A stretch of 64,000 nucleotides of DNA. Origin: SG8-4 sp964598225 (lineage in GTDB: Bacteria; Planctomycetota; Phycisphaerae; Sedimentisphaerales; Anaerobacaceae). The first letter of the stretch is position 1. Each line of letters begins with the position of its first letter. Both the position numbers and the translations under genes were made by a program. Where the stretch lies: assembly GCA_964598225.1 (NCBI GenBank), contig CAZRBG010000031.1:3065-67064 (forward strand). Direction: 5' to 3'. The notes beneath the pieces are model-generated. The model was not told the DNA's origin. It saw nothing but the letters and a program-made list of their open reading frames with translations, and did no database searches. Below are positions 53,856 through 62,696 of the stretch, in pieces.

Positions 53856-56600
53856 TTACTGTCCCGCTCGGATCAGTCGGATATCGTCAATGTAGATCAC
53901 ACCTGAGCCGTCGTTGGAAACTTGATCCTTGTCGCCCAGGCCAATAGAGAGCGTGCTTACGTTGGTGAGCACTACGCCCTGGTCTGCAAAGACCTGAAGC
54001 GGGATCGTCCATTGCGTCCACTCAATCGTCTCCACGGCCGCCGGATCGTCGTGGTATTTGACCGCGTTGCCGTTGAGTGCAATGTACATCGGCTCGGCAA
54101 CGTTGTCCGCTTCGCCTTTGAACCACAGGGAGAGATCGGTGACGCCGTGTCTGGTCCAGTCTCGCGGAGAAGTCAGAGTCAGTACGGCTTCGGAGTACCT
54201 GACGCCGGCTGTGTTGTTATAGGATAGCGGCATAGATTGCGAGCCGCTGTGGACGTTTATCCTTTCGGCATAAGGCGGCAGCTCGTACCCGACTACCGAG
54301 CCGTTGATATTGACGCCGAAGCCGTCGATCCAATGCTGCCAGATAGCCTCGTTTTCGGCGTCGTTATTCGTATAGCTCTCGAAATCGTCAACGAGCAGGA
54401 AGTCCGCCACGGTGAAGCTCCAGACCCGCCCCTCGGTTACTGTGTCGTCGGAGTTGATTTCATCTACCCGCCAATAGAAAGGCCCGGAGCCCCATTCGAG
54501 GTTTTCGGCCGGGGTAAAGGTCGCAGTATTCTGACGGCCTCGATATATGCCGGTCGTATCGGACGAGTCGGCTGCTTCGACTGCGTCGGCATCGGTTCCG
54601 AAGTAAACCTCATGGCTGACCGCGCCATCTCCGGCCTCCCAGCTCAAAGGCGTCACGCTGTCGACATCGGGATTGGAGCCGTTGGCCGGGCTCGGATTTC
54701 GAGCCAGCAACGGATTGACCTTTTTGACTTCTTCGATCTCCTCGGAGGTAAGCACGCGGTCGTAAACGCGAACGTCGTCAATCAGGCCATTGAAGAATAT
54801 ATCGCTGTGCCTCGTAGTGCCGATAGTGAAAGGCGAGCCGGAAGCCTGATCCAAAGCATCACCGCCGAAAGAGCCGACATAGCGGTTTCCGTCGAGATAG
54901 ACCTGAACCTGGCCGGAATCGAATGTAACGGCAAAATGGTGCCAGCTACCTACGGTTACTTCACCGATGCCGAATGTCTTCATGTTATCGTCGGCGTTCT
55001 CGTCGATATACAGATCAAGGTTACCGGTTTGGCTGAAACCTAATTCGAAGTTGTCGTTTGTTGAGTCGGCGGCGCGAGCAAGGACAACATTTCTTGTACC
55101 GTGGTTGCTTTCGGCTGCTCCAAGAAGACCCGGTTTTATCCATCCGGCAACGGTGAATACGGTGCTGCCGCTGTCGAAAACGCCGTTGATCCCGTTGTTT
55201 TCCATGTCAACATAGTCGCTTCGACCGTTGAAATCCAGCGCATTGAGGTCATAGCCGATCACTCTCTTGGTTTCACCCATCAAGGTTCCGTGGTTACCGT
55301 TGCCTGACCAGTCTATAGCCTTATCCCCCGAGTCTTCGTTGAAACTCCACCAACCGACGAGGTTCGGATCGGAGATAGTGATTTCCCGTATCGTTTTGAA
55401 ACTCCAGACGTCACCTTTGAACGTTTGTGCTCCGTCGAACTCATCGACTCTCCAGTAGTAGACCTTCTCATGTTCAAGTTGACCCGGATCGTATGTAAGT
55501 GGAGCCTGGGCAATCCCTGCGGTTGCGGTATTGACGTCATCGAAATTGTCTCCAAAGAATACGGTGTGCAATTTCGAACCGAAGCCGCCCGTCCAGCTTA
55601 GTTGCGTTTCCGTATCAACGTACTTAGCTCCATCGGCCGGATTGGGAGCATACGCTGTGTAAGGAGGAACCATGAAGCTCCAGATGTCGCCCGTGTCGAT
55701 CTTGGTGCCGTCGGCGCCGATTTCGTCGATTCGCCAGTAGTAGGTCGTACCCGGGATGAGACCGTCCGGATAAGCAAAACCCGGAAATCCGGCGACTAAG
55801 GACGTCGTGGCCTGGTTGCCGCGAAAAGCCTCGGCCGCACTTTCATTGACGTCATCGAAGCTGTCGCTCAAGTACACGTCGTGAGAGACCGCACCGCCGC
55901 CCGGGCCCCACTTGAGGTTGACCCATGTTTCGGCATGAACAGTTCCATCGGCGGGCTGAGGATTGTATGCTCCGGGCGGAGCGGCAATAACGATGTCGTC
56001 GTAGTAGACCGACGATGCGCCGTTACCGAACAAGTCGATCGCCTGCAGAGTTCCGTGTTCGTCATTGTCCCAGACGTCCGTGACCATATACTCGTCGTTA
56101 TAGTACTTGTCGACCGTGTTATTATCAAGGTCGATGACGTACTTCAACTCAACCCACTGATCGTAAATGATCTGTCCCGATCCGCCGTGCCAGTAGCTGA
56201 TCACCCCGGTATCCAGGTGGAACTCTGTCTGCACGGACCAATCCTTTTCGCCTCCGTCATTATAGGTGTTGAGCAGGATAAAGAAGCTGGTACCGTTGGT
56301 GCCCGACGGAATATACTGCATGGCGGTTAACTCCCACCTGCCGCCCGTGACGTCGAATTCGTGGACAAGGTCTGCCGCACCGATGATCTCGACCGAATTT
56401 GTGCCGCTGACGGCGTATGCATCGGACGTCGGAGCGCCCGCACTTGCCGTGTCGTCCCAGCCCTTCCAGCCGCCCTGGCCATGCAGAGGGCTTCCGGAGT
56501 CATAGGACTCGAAATCCTCCGTAAAGACCTGCCCCGAAGCGACAGAGCAGATGCCCGCTAATGCTATTGCGAAAACTACAATCTTGAAATGCCTCATCAC
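53856..56600 (-). CDS. Large exported LamG-domain surface protein
   Basis: A 914-residue secreted protein (signal FKIVVFAIALAGICSVASGQ). An N-terminal carbohydrate/jelly-roll domain (about 25-215, EDFESYDSGSPLHGQGGWKG) is followed by repeated Fn3-like modules ending in YYWRVDEFDG-type phrases (about 215-310, 310-405, 640-740). A LamG domain lies at about 415-640 (GNGNHGTLMGE, WHHFAVTFDSGQVQVYLDG). A second jelly-roll region with DDFESYTNNDAENEAIW closes the protein. It has no visible catalytic triad. Such proteins are abundant in planctomycetes and probably bind polysaccharide at the cell surface. M2 (56597) is an equally good start. Confidence 0.88.
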   Translation of the reverse strand: MMRHFKIVVFAIALAGICSVASGQVFTEDFESYDSGSPLHGQGGWKGWDDTASAGAPTSDAYAVSGTNSVEIIGAADLVHEFDVTGGRWELTAMQYIPSGTNGTSFFILLNTYNDGGEKDWSVQTEFHLDTGVISYWHGGSGQIIYDQWVELKYVIDLDNNTVDKYYNDEYMVTDVWDNDEHGTLQAIDLFGNGASSVYYDDIVIAAPPGAYNPQPADGTVHAETWVNLKWGPGGGAVSHDVYLSDSFDDVNESAAEAFRGNQATTSLVAGFPGFAYPDGLIPGTTYYWRIDEIGADGTKIDTGDIWSFMVPPYTAYAPNPADGAKYVDTETQLSWTGGFGSKLHTVFFGDNFDDVNTATAGIAQAPLTYDPGQLEHEKVYYWRVDEFDGAQTFKGDVWSFKTIREITISDPNLVGWWSFNEDSGDKAIDWSGNGNHGTLMGETKRVIGYDLNALDFNGRSDYVDMENNGINGVFDSGSTVFTVAGWIKPGLLGAAESNHGTRNVVLARAADSTNDNFELGFSQTGNLDLYIDENADDNMKTFGIGEVTVGSWHHFAVTFDSGQVQVYLDGNRYVGSFGGDALDQASGSPFTIGTTRHSDIFFNGLIDDVRVYDRVLTSEEIEEVKKVNPLLARNPSPANGSNPDVDSVTPLSWEAGDGAVSHEVYFGTDADAVEAADSSDTTGIYRGRQNTATFTPAENLEWGSGPFYWRVDEINSDDTVTEGRVWSFTVADFLLVDDFESYTNNDAENEAIWQHWIDGFGVNINGSVVGYELPPYAERINVHSGSQSMPLSYNNTAGVRYSEAVLTLTSPRDWTRHGVTDLSLWFKGEADNVAEPMYIALNGNAVKYHDDPAAVETIEWTQWTIPLQVFADQGVVLTNVSTLSIGLGDKDQVSNDGSGVIYIDDIRLIRAGQ

Positions 56601-56793
56601 AAAATCTCCTTCAAAGAATTAATAATTGAATTTTACATCACCCGAGGTATATCATGTATGCTTCAAGAAGCACCCACAACTATCATCCTGATTCACCTAT
56701 TTAAAATCTTAACGAAATAATAGTACGTAATCAAGCAAAAAAGAAAAATAGACCTGTGAAGCGGCATTCGTTAAGCAGATACGGGGCAGTTGT

Positions 56794-58641
56794 TCAATGA
56801 AGAGTCATTGGTTCATTATTCCTGCTGCCGCGGCGGTAGATTGTAACTCCTTTGCAGCCAAGGCTGTATGCGAGCCTATAGGCTTTGTCTACGGCGTCTA
56901 CGGTGGATTTCTCGCTCAGGTTTATGGTCTTGCTGACAGCCGCGTCGCAGTTCTCCTGAAAGGCCGCCTGCATTCGGATGTGCCATTTCGGCGAGATGTC
57001 GTATGCGCCTTTGAATACTCTGCGAATCGCCGGAGGGACTTTAAGAAACTTCTGAATGCTGCCGGTTCTCGCGATTTGCCGCTGCAGCTTCTTGCTGTAA
57101 AAGCCGTGTTGCTCTGCGAATTGTTTGAAGATCGGATTTGCCTGGAGCATCTTCGCGCCGGCAAGGACCTGCCGCGTGAAGACCAGGGAATAGACCGGTT
57201 CGATACCGCACGAACAATCGGCGATAATGCTGGTAGTGCCCGTCGGCGCCACGCACGTGAGTGCGGCGTTGCGAAGCTCTTTAGGGTAGCGTTTTTTCCA
57301 AATGCTTTTACCCCAGTTAGGGAACGGCCCGCGGGAAGCGGCCAGTTCGCTGCTTGCCCTACGCACCTGCTCGTTGACAAACTTCATGAGTTTGGCCCCG
57401 AACTCGACGCCTTCCTCCGAGTCGTACGCGATCCCAAGGGCAAACAGACAATCGGCGAATCCCATCACGCCGAGACCGATCTTTCGATTCGCCTGCGCGA
57501 GGGCGACGGTATCGGCAACCGGATATTCACACGCATCGACAACATTGTCGAGAAAACGCACCGCCAGTTTAATGGTCTCAGCCAGCCGTGGCCAATCCAT
57601 ATCGGCGCCGATATCGCCCGTTGCCACGAATTTAGCAAAATTGACGCTTCCCAGCGTACAGGCCTCGTAAGGCAGCAGCGGCTGCTCGCCGCAAGGGTTA
57701 GTTGCCTCGATTCGACCGAGTGAGGGATTCGGATTATCGCGGTTAATCCTGTCGATAAATGCCACGCCGGGCTCCCCGGTTTGATGGGCGCACTTAACTA
57801 TCATCCGCCAAATGTCGCCGACAGTGAAGCATTTGGCCGCTTGTCTGGTGACCGATTTATCCACGTCGGCAAGTTCGATCAGATCATTGATGGTGTAATC
57901 CGCAATGTTAAGTCGTCGCGGCAAAAGATACCTCTGCTGAGTTCGCGGATTCTTGACGATGTGTGGGGTGCTGTCCGACTCGAGCAGTGTTTTCATCCAG
58001 GCGTCGATGATCTTTATCGAGACGTTGAAATTCGTGAACTCATTGAGGTTTTGCTTGGCGTATAGAAATCGCAGAATGTCAGGGTGATCGATGCTCATCA
58101 TTGCCATGTTTGCGCCACGCCGAAAAGCACCCTGTTGAATTGCATTGGTGGTTTCGCAGAAGACTCGCCAGAAGCTGACAGGACCTGAAGCCATCGCTCC
58201 GTTCGACGTGATGCGATCGCCGGCGGGTCTGAGCTGATCGAAAGAAAAGCCGGTGCCGCCGCCGGCTCGCTGAATCAAAGCGGTGTTCTTTACAGTCTCG
58301 AAAATGCCTTCTATGCTGTCATCGATCGGCAAAACGAAGCAGGCGCTGAGCATCCCGCGCCGCTGTGCGTTCATGAGTGTCGGAGAATTGGGCAGAAACT
58401 CCAGCGACGCCATGAGATCGTAGTACTTCCTGTGCCAGGCGTTGATCTGCTGACGATCTGCGCCGTATCGGGCTTCGGCGCAAGCTATCGACCATGCCAC
58501 TCTGCTGAAAAGTTGCGCGGGCGTTTCTATGCACGTTCCGCGACGGCTCTTCACAAGATACCTGTCCTCAAGCACCCGCAGGGCATTCTCGCTGAGCGCC
58601 GGAGCATCTCCGGGAGCCGGATGGATACGGAATTCGGCCAT
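56794..58641 (-). CDS. Second class II ribonucleotide reductase (diverged paralogue)
   Basis: A 615-residue adenosylcobalamin-dependent RNR, colinear with the one at 9156-11054. Active-site features are present: C101 in LSACFVLP, RAGGGTGFSFDQLRP, NPCGE at 315-319 (thiyl C317) and C328 in PYEACTL. It ends ...GVTIYRRGSRNNEPMTLH and has no C-terminal cysteine pair, whereas the other copy ends CAAGHC, so this enzyme would need another reductant such as thioredoxin acting directly, or may work less efficiently. It lies six bases after a small basic-protein gene. Two class II enzymes in one window suggests separate regulation. Confidence 0.93.
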   Translation of the reverse strand: MAEFRIHPAPGDAPALSENALRVLEDRYLVKSRRGTCIETPAQLFSRVAWSIACAEARYGADRQQINAWHRKYYDLMASLEFLPNSPTLMNAQRRGMLSACFVLPIDDSIEGIFETVKNTALIQRAGGGTGFSFDQLRPAGDRITSNGAMASGPVSFWRVFCETTNAIQQGAFRRGANMAMMSIDHPDILRFLYAKQNLNEFTNFNVSIKIIDAWMKTLLESDSTPHIVKNPRTQQRYLLPRRLNIADYTINDLIELADVDKSVTRQAAKCFTVGDIWRMIVKCAHQTGEPGVAFIDRINRDNPNPSLGRIEATNPCGEQPLLPYEACTLGSVNFAKFVATGDIGADMDWPRLAETIKLAVRFLDNVVDACEYPVADTVALAQANRKIGLGVMGFADCLFALGIAYDSEEGVEFGAKLMKFVNEQVRRASSELAASRGPFPNWGKSIWKKRYPKELRNAALTCVAPTGTTSIIADCSCGIEPVYSLVFTRQVLAGAKMLQANPIFKQFAEQHGFYSKKLQRQIARTGSIQKFLKVPPAIRRVFKGAYDISPKWHIRMQAAFQENCDAAVSKTINLSEKSTVDAVDKAYRLAYSLGCKGVTIYRRGSRNNEPMTLH

Positions 58642-58647
58642 GACTAC

Positions 58648-58818
58648 TTAATTACCTTCAGAAGTATTTTCATCTCTCGTGACTTGTCTCAACCATCTGA
58701 AGCGGAAGACGTCTCGAATTCTCTCGCCGAACCGAATCCCCAGTCGTTGCGTGCTGATTGTAAGGTCGGCCCGTCTGAGGTCGTCGGGTGCAATTTTGGT
58801 TCGTTTTCTCCCGAACAT
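58648..58818 (-). CDS. Small basic protein of unknown function
   Basis: A 56-residue arginine-rich protein (MFGRKRTKIAPDDLRRADLT then a helix RLGIRFGERIRDVFRFRWLR). The start at 58818 is supported by AGGAGGG nine bases upstream, a very strong ribosome site; the frame is open further to 58878 without one. Its stop is six bases before the second RNR, so the two are probably co-transcribed. Possibly a nucleic-acid-binding or regulatory partner; not recognised. Confidence 0.55.
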   Translation of the reverse strand: MFGRKRTKIAPDDLRRADLTISTQRLGIRFGERIRDVFRFRWLRQVTRDENTSEGN

Positions 58819-58923
58819 GCGTAGCAACCCTCCTGCAATCAGGCCAAAGAATGAGTTTCTTTTTCCATGTAGGCGCATGATTCAAGCTTTTAGGGTCGGT
58901 TTTTGAAGTAGGTAATGCTTACA

Positions 58924-58939
58924 GTGGGGCCTGCCCCAC
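58924..58939. repeat. REP-like palindrome, GTGGGGC family copy 4
   Basis: GTGGGGC-CT-GCCCCAC, identical arms to the copies at 28756, 44370 and 44413. It sits just after the end of the 58947-59528 gene (minus strand) and could also stall transcription there. Confidence 0.8.
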
Positions 58940-58946
58940 CTTTCTT

Positions 58947-59528
58947 CTATCTCTGAATCGCTAACTTGGCCGAAGCCTGCAATTGCTCACCCGTCCTGCT
59001 CTCCAACTCTGATTTTCCGAACAACTGATGCCTGTCCAATATTTCAGGCTGACGATCGTAATATCTCTGCACGGCGTTAATACCGCCTTCGGCGGCGCCG
59101 CTGGTTCTGTAATCCCCGGCAGAAAGCCATGAACTCATCTCGTCGTCGCATTCGGCCGGGTATATCAGCGCGACCACAAAGCTCTGGTCGCCGCACCTTG
59201 CCAGATGCACCTTGGCCCGGCATGGCGGCACGCTTCCGGCGGCCAAGTCGACGAGGTGCTTGAAATCCCGCCGGGCGGTTTCCTCATCGCTCGAATAGAA
59301 GAACATCCCCGCTTCAAGATTGAACGTCTGAGCGGATACGCCTTTAATTTCGAGTCTGCCGTCCGGATACGCTTTATGGATCTTGTAAACCTTGCCGTGG
59401 CGGTACTTGTCGCTTTCCAGAAGCTCGGCCACTTCCTGCGCGGTAAACCCCACGCCCGTATGATCGCCAAAATCAAATATGTACAGGCCCACATAACTGT
59501 CAGGTTTTTCAAGTTTCGGTAGTTCCAT
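58947..59528 (-). CDS. Conserved-looking hypothetical protein
   Basis: A 193-residue soluble protein beginning MELPKLEKPDSYVGLYIFDF with a GVGFTAQEVAELLESDKY stretch and a middle region VPPCRAKVHLARCGDQSFVV. No signal peptide or membrane segment. The balanced composition, typical codon use and a plausible start favour a real gene, but I do not recognise the family. It is the last gene on this strand before the divergent vapBC pair. Confidence 0.7.
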   Translation of the reverse strand: MELPKLEKPDSYVGLYIFDFGDHTGVGFTAQEVAELLESDKYRHGKVYKIHKAYPDGRLEIKGVSAQTFNLEAGMFFYSSDEETARRDFKHLVDLAAGSVPPCRAKVHLARCGDQSFVVALIYPAECDDEMSSWLSAGDYRTSGAAEGGINAVQRYYDRQPEILDRHQLFGKSELESRTGEQLQASAKLAIQR

Positions 59529-59640
59529 AAGATAATATTATACATATGGCCATCAGTAATTGCACGCAATTTTTAGGTGATATTCAGGACGCACTAAACG
59601 ATCAGTAATAATTTACTGGGAAAGTAAAAAAAGTTGACAA

Positions 59641-59661
59641 GTATGCATATAATATGCATAC
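59641..59661. promoter_or_regulatory. Palindromic operator and promoter of vapBC
   Basis: A perfect 10-base inverted repeat (GTATGCATAT, one central A, ATATGCATAC) contains a consensus -10-like TATAAT at 59648-59653, and TTGACA lies just upstream at 59634-59639. The start of vapB is nine bases after the palindrome. This is the expected site for autorepression by the VapBC complex. Confidence 0.75.
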
Positions 59662-59669
59662 TTATACAT

Positions 59670-59867
59670 ATGAGAACTACGCTAAATATAGACGATGAGA
59701 TGCTGAACAAGGCATCCCAGTTGACAGGCGTAACGGAAAAGACGTCTCTGGTGAGACTTGGTTTGCAGGCCCTTATAGCTCAGGAAAGCGCCAAGAGATT
59801 ATCTAAGCTGGGGGGAACTGAAACAAAGCTTCGTGCTATTCCACGCAGGCGCATGCGGAGCAAATGA
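59670..59867 (+). CDS. vapB: VapB-family antitoxin
   Basis: A 65-residue antitoxin with the ribbon-helix-helix-type N-terminus MRTTLNIDDEMLNKASQLTG and the helix KTSLVRLGLQALI, as in type II VapB/DUF2191 proteins that bind DNA and block the PIN toxin through the C-terminal arginine-rich tail (LRAIPRRRMRSK). The ATG at 59670 fits the family; upstream in-frame ATGs lie inside the operator. Its stop overlaps the vapC start by four bases. Confidence 0.88.
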   Translation: MRTTLNIDDEMLNKASQLTGVTEKTSLVRLGLQALIAQESAKRLSKLGGTETKLRAIPRRRMRSK

Positions 59868-60232
59868 TGCTGCTTGTCGATACGTCGGTATGGATTTCGC
59901 ACTTACGATACGTCGATTTCAGCTTGCAGAAGCTGCTGGACGGGAATAAGGTTGCAAGCCACCCTTTTATTGTTGGTGAATTAGCCTGCGGCAATATTAG
60001 TAACAGAGCTGAAATCATTTCACTTATGCAGTCGCTGCCAATGGTGGATGTTGTTGAACACGAGGAATTGCTGGTTTTCATCGAACGTCACCAATTAATG
60101 GGTAAAGGTCTTGGCTTCGTAGATGTCCACCTTCTGGCTGCCGCGATGCTGGCAGGGATTCCATTATGGACTCAGGACAGAAAGCTCAAGCAGGCCTGCG
60201 CCCGACTGAACCTTGATTTGTCGCCGCACTAA
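59864..60232 (+). CDS. vapC: VapC-family PIN-domain toxin
   Basis: A 122-residue PIN ribonuclease. The acidic metal-binding residues are D6 (LLVDTSVW), E39 (VGELACG), D87 (GFVDVHLLAA) and D105 (LWTQDRKL), so the active site looks complete. It would cut RNA (tRNA or rRNA in studied VapC toxins) when released from VapB. It overlaps vapB by four bases and converges on the tyrS end 14 bases away. Confidence 0.92.
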   Translation: MMLLVDTSVWISHLRYVDFSLQKLLDGNKVASHPFIVGELACGNISNRAEIISLMQSLPMVDVVEHEELLVFIERHQLMGKGLGFVDVHLLAAAMLAGIPLWTQDRKLKQACARLNLDLSPH

Positions 60233-60246
60233 GTTCTGCCGTACGT

Positions 60247-61458
60247 TCAGCTTTCAACGGTGATCCGGGCGAATTTTCTTTTGCCGACGCGGACGATGGA
60301 ACCGTCACTGGGGCTAATCTCGGCATTCGGATCGGTCAGTTTATTGCCGTCGATGCTTGCAGCCGACTGCTTTATCATCCTCTTGGCCTCGCCGCCGCTT
60401 GATACGAGTTTGCAGGCGAGCAGAAGCTTGCTCGCAACTATAGGTTGTGCCGCAATCTCAACTTCGGCGATGTCATCCGGAAGTTGGCCCTGAGCAAAAA
60501 CCTTATCGAATTCAGCGGCGGCGGCTTCTGCCGCATCCTGTCCGTGGAACTGCTCTACGATTGCTTTGCCGAGGCGGACTTTTGCCTGCTTGGGGTGCAT
60601 CTTGTTGGGATTGACGAGGTCGCCAATCTCTTCTGTTGGCAAATCGGTCAGGAGCGTGAAGTAGTTCTCCATCATGTCGTCGGAAATGCTCATGACCTTG
60701 CCGAACATGTCGTTAGGCTCGTCGGTTACGCCGATGTAGTTGCCTTTGGACTTGCTCATCTTTTCCCGGCCGTCAAGGCCAACGAGTATAGGCATCGTAA
60801 TCACGATTTGCGGCTCCTGGTCGTAACCTTTCTGGATGTCGCGGCCGACGAGATTGTTGAACGTCTGGTCCGTGCCGCCGAGCTCGACGTCGCTTTCGAC
60901 CATTACCGAATCGTAGCCCTGCATCAGCGGATAGAGAAATTCGTGCGTATAGACGTCCACGTCGGCCTGCAGGCGCTTCTTGAACGTGTCGCGCTGCAGC
61001 ATCTGGGCGACGGTCTTTTTGGCGGCCAATTGAATCATCTCGATCAAAGTCAGCTTTGCCAGCCATTCGCTGTTATATCTGGTCTCAAGCTTGTCCTCTG
61101 ATGTTTCGAGTATTTTGCCCGCCTGCTCGAAATACGTCTTTGCGTTCTGTTCGATCTGCTCGGCCGAGAGGATCGGTCTGGTGCTGTTCTGGCCAGTCGG
61201 GTCGCCGATCCGTGCCGTGTAGTCGCCGATTATGAGCACGGCTTTGTGCCCCAGGTCTTGAAACTGGCGCATCTTTCTCAGCACCACAGTGTGGCCAAGA
61301 TGTATATCGGGGCTCGTTGGATCCAGGCCGAGTTTGATTCGTAATTGCCGACCCTTGTTAGCAGCATCGGTGAGCTTTTGGGCCAGTTCGGTCTCCGTAA
61401 AGATTTCAATCGTCCCTCGTCTCAGGGACTGCACTTGCTCGATTATCGTCTCTGTCAT
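60247..61458 (-). CDS. tyrS: Tyrosyl-tRNA synthetase
   Basis: A 403-residue class Ic aminoacyl-tRNA synthetase that charges tRNA-Tyr. The HIGH-type motif is HLGH at 53-56, the KMSKS motif is at 233-237, and tyrosine-pocket residues are in KLGLDPTSPDIHLGH and GYDSVMVESDVELGGTDQ. A C-terminal S4-like RNA-binding domain (about 340-400) ends the protein. Full family length. It is encoded 12 bases after hldD on the same strand. Confidence 0.96.
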   Translation of the reverse strand: MTETIIEQVQSLRRGTIEIFTETELAQKLTDAANKGRQLRIKLGLDPTSPDIHLGHTVVLRKMRQFQDLGHKAVLIIGDYTARIGDPTGQNSTRPILSAEQIEQNAKTYFEQAGKILETSEDKLETRYNSEWLAKLTLIEMIQLAAKKTVAQMLQRDTFKKRLQADVDVYTHEFLYPLMQGYDSVMVESDVELGGTDQTFNNLVGRDIQKGYDQEPQIVITMPILVGLDGREKMSKSKGNYIGVTDEPNDMFGKVMSISDDMMENYFTLLTDLPTEEIGDLVNPNKMHPKQAKVRLGKAIVEQFHGQDAAEAAAAEFDKVFAQGQLPDDIAEVEIAAQPIVASKLLLACKLVSSGGEAKRMIKQSAASIDGNKLTDPNAEISPSDGSIVRVGKRKFARITVES

Positions 61459-61470
61459 AGCTGCTCTACT

Positions 61471-62448
61471 TTATCGTCCATCAAGATAAGCCCCTCGTTG
61501 AAGGTAGTTCTGAACGTAATCCTTAATTGCATCTTCGAGTGAGGTTATTTCCTTATCGTATCCCGCATCGCGGAGCTTGTCCGTCTCCGCTCGTGTGAAG
61601 TACTGATACTGATTGCGGATCGAATCCGGCATGTCGATATATTCTATCTTCGGCTTCCTGCCCATCGCGGCGAAAACGGCGGTTACCAGGTCGTTCCACG
61701 TGCGAGCCTTGCCGGTGCCGACGTTGTAAAGCCCGCCGAGATTCGGATTATCCAGGAAGAACAGCGTCATTTCGACCGCATCCTTGACGTAAATAAAATC
61801 CCGCACCTGCTCGCCGTCGGCGTAGTCCCGCTCGTAGGATTTGAAAAGGCGGACCGTGCCGCCGTCTTTAATCTGCTCGAAAGCCTTGAGAATGAAGCTG
61901 CTCATGTGGCCCTTGTGGTATTCATTCGGCCCGAAGACGTTGAAGTACTTCAATCCGACAATCTTGTCCAGCAGTCCGTTCCTCCGCGCGCACAGATCGA
62001 ACATGTGTTTCGAATAGCCATACATATTGAGCGGCTGCAGATTTTCGAGGCTGTCCTCGTCGTCCTTGAATCCGGCTTCCCCGTCGCCGTAGGTGGCCGC
62101 ACTCGAGGCATAGATGAAGCGAACATTGTTACTCGCGGACCATTGAGCGAGCAGCTTGCTGTATTCATAATTGTTCTTCAACAGATATGAGGCATCCGCT
62201 TCCGTGGTATCCGAGCACGCGCCGAGGTGGAAAATCGCCTCGACGGGCTTATCCAGCTTGTCCTTAGCGATCATTTCCAGCAGATCGGCCTTTTCCGCAT
62301 AGTCCGCGAACGCCAGATTTCGCAGATTCTTCCACTTTGCACTCGTGCCGAGCTGGTCGACGACAAGGATGTCGTTGATACTTCTGCCGTTCAGGCCGGC
62401 AATCAGCGCCGAGCCGATGAAACCGGCCCCGCCGGTGACTATTATCAT
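61471..62448 (-). CDS. hldD: ADP-L-glycero-D-manno-heptose 6-epimerase
   Basis: A 325-residue short-chain-type epimerase (also named RfaD) for lipopolysaccharide core heptose. The NADP Rossmann motif is TGGAGFIGSAL (residues 5-15), the catalytic tyrosine/lysine in YGYSKHMFD, and SSAATYGDGEAGF precedes them. Presence of a heptose pathway supports an LPS-bearing outer membrane. First gene of a two-gene unit with tyrS; no other heptose gene is in the window. Confidence 0.94.
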   Translation of the reverse strand: MIIVTGGAGFIGSALIAGLNGRSINDILVVDQLGTSAKWKNLRNLAFADYAEKADLLEMIAKDKLDKPVEAIFHLGACSDTTEADASYLLKNNYEYSKLLAQWSASNNVRFIYASSAATYGDGEAGFKDDEDSLENLQPLNMYGYSKHMFDLCARRNGLLDKIVGLKYFNVFGPNEYHKGHMSSFILKAFEQIKDGGTVRLFKSYERDYADGEQVRDFIYVKDAVEMTLFFLDNPNLGGLYNVGTGKARTWNDLVTAVFAAMGRKPKIEYIDMPDSIRNQYQYFTRAETDKLRDAGYDKEITSLEDAIKDYVQNYLQRGAYLDGR

Positions 62449-62535
62449 TTTATAGTCTCCATTTTTATTTTCGGATCGGGGAAAGCTTAATTTGCCGTTA
62501 AGGGCGTGTCAAACGTTAAAATATCGCCCGCGCAC

Positions 62536-62562
62536 AAAAAAAGCCGCCCCGAACCGGACGGC
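62536..62562 (-). terminator. Rho-independent terminator on the minus strand
   Basis: Read on the minus strand, GCCGTCC pairs with GGGCGGC (one G-T pair) around a short loop and is followed by seven T residues at 62536-62542. It lies upstream of hldD, so it must end a transcript coming from further right, such as the small ORF at 62589-62696. Confidence 0.75.
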
Positions 62563-62588
62563 GTCGCTCCTGGATCAAATGGGTAGCT

Positions 62589-62696
62589 TCAACACAAGGC
62601 AATATAGCTGGCAATGGTCAGCAGCAGGATTCGCTTCTTGTTAAATACGAACGGCAGCCATTTTTCGTAATAAAACGCTCTCATCGATCCCCCCAT
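62589..62696 (-). CDS. Possible 35-residue membrane peptide
   Basis: A short frame MGGSMRAFYYEKWLPFVFNK followed by a hydrophobic end (RILLLTIASYIALC). Its stop is 26 bases before a strong minus-strand terminator, and GGGGGG lies just before the internal ATG at 62684. These signals suggest a transcribed unit, but the protein is not recognised and the transcript could instead be a small RNA. Confidence 0.3.
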   Translation of the reverse strand: MGGSMRAFYYEKWLPFVFNKKRILLLTIASYIALC

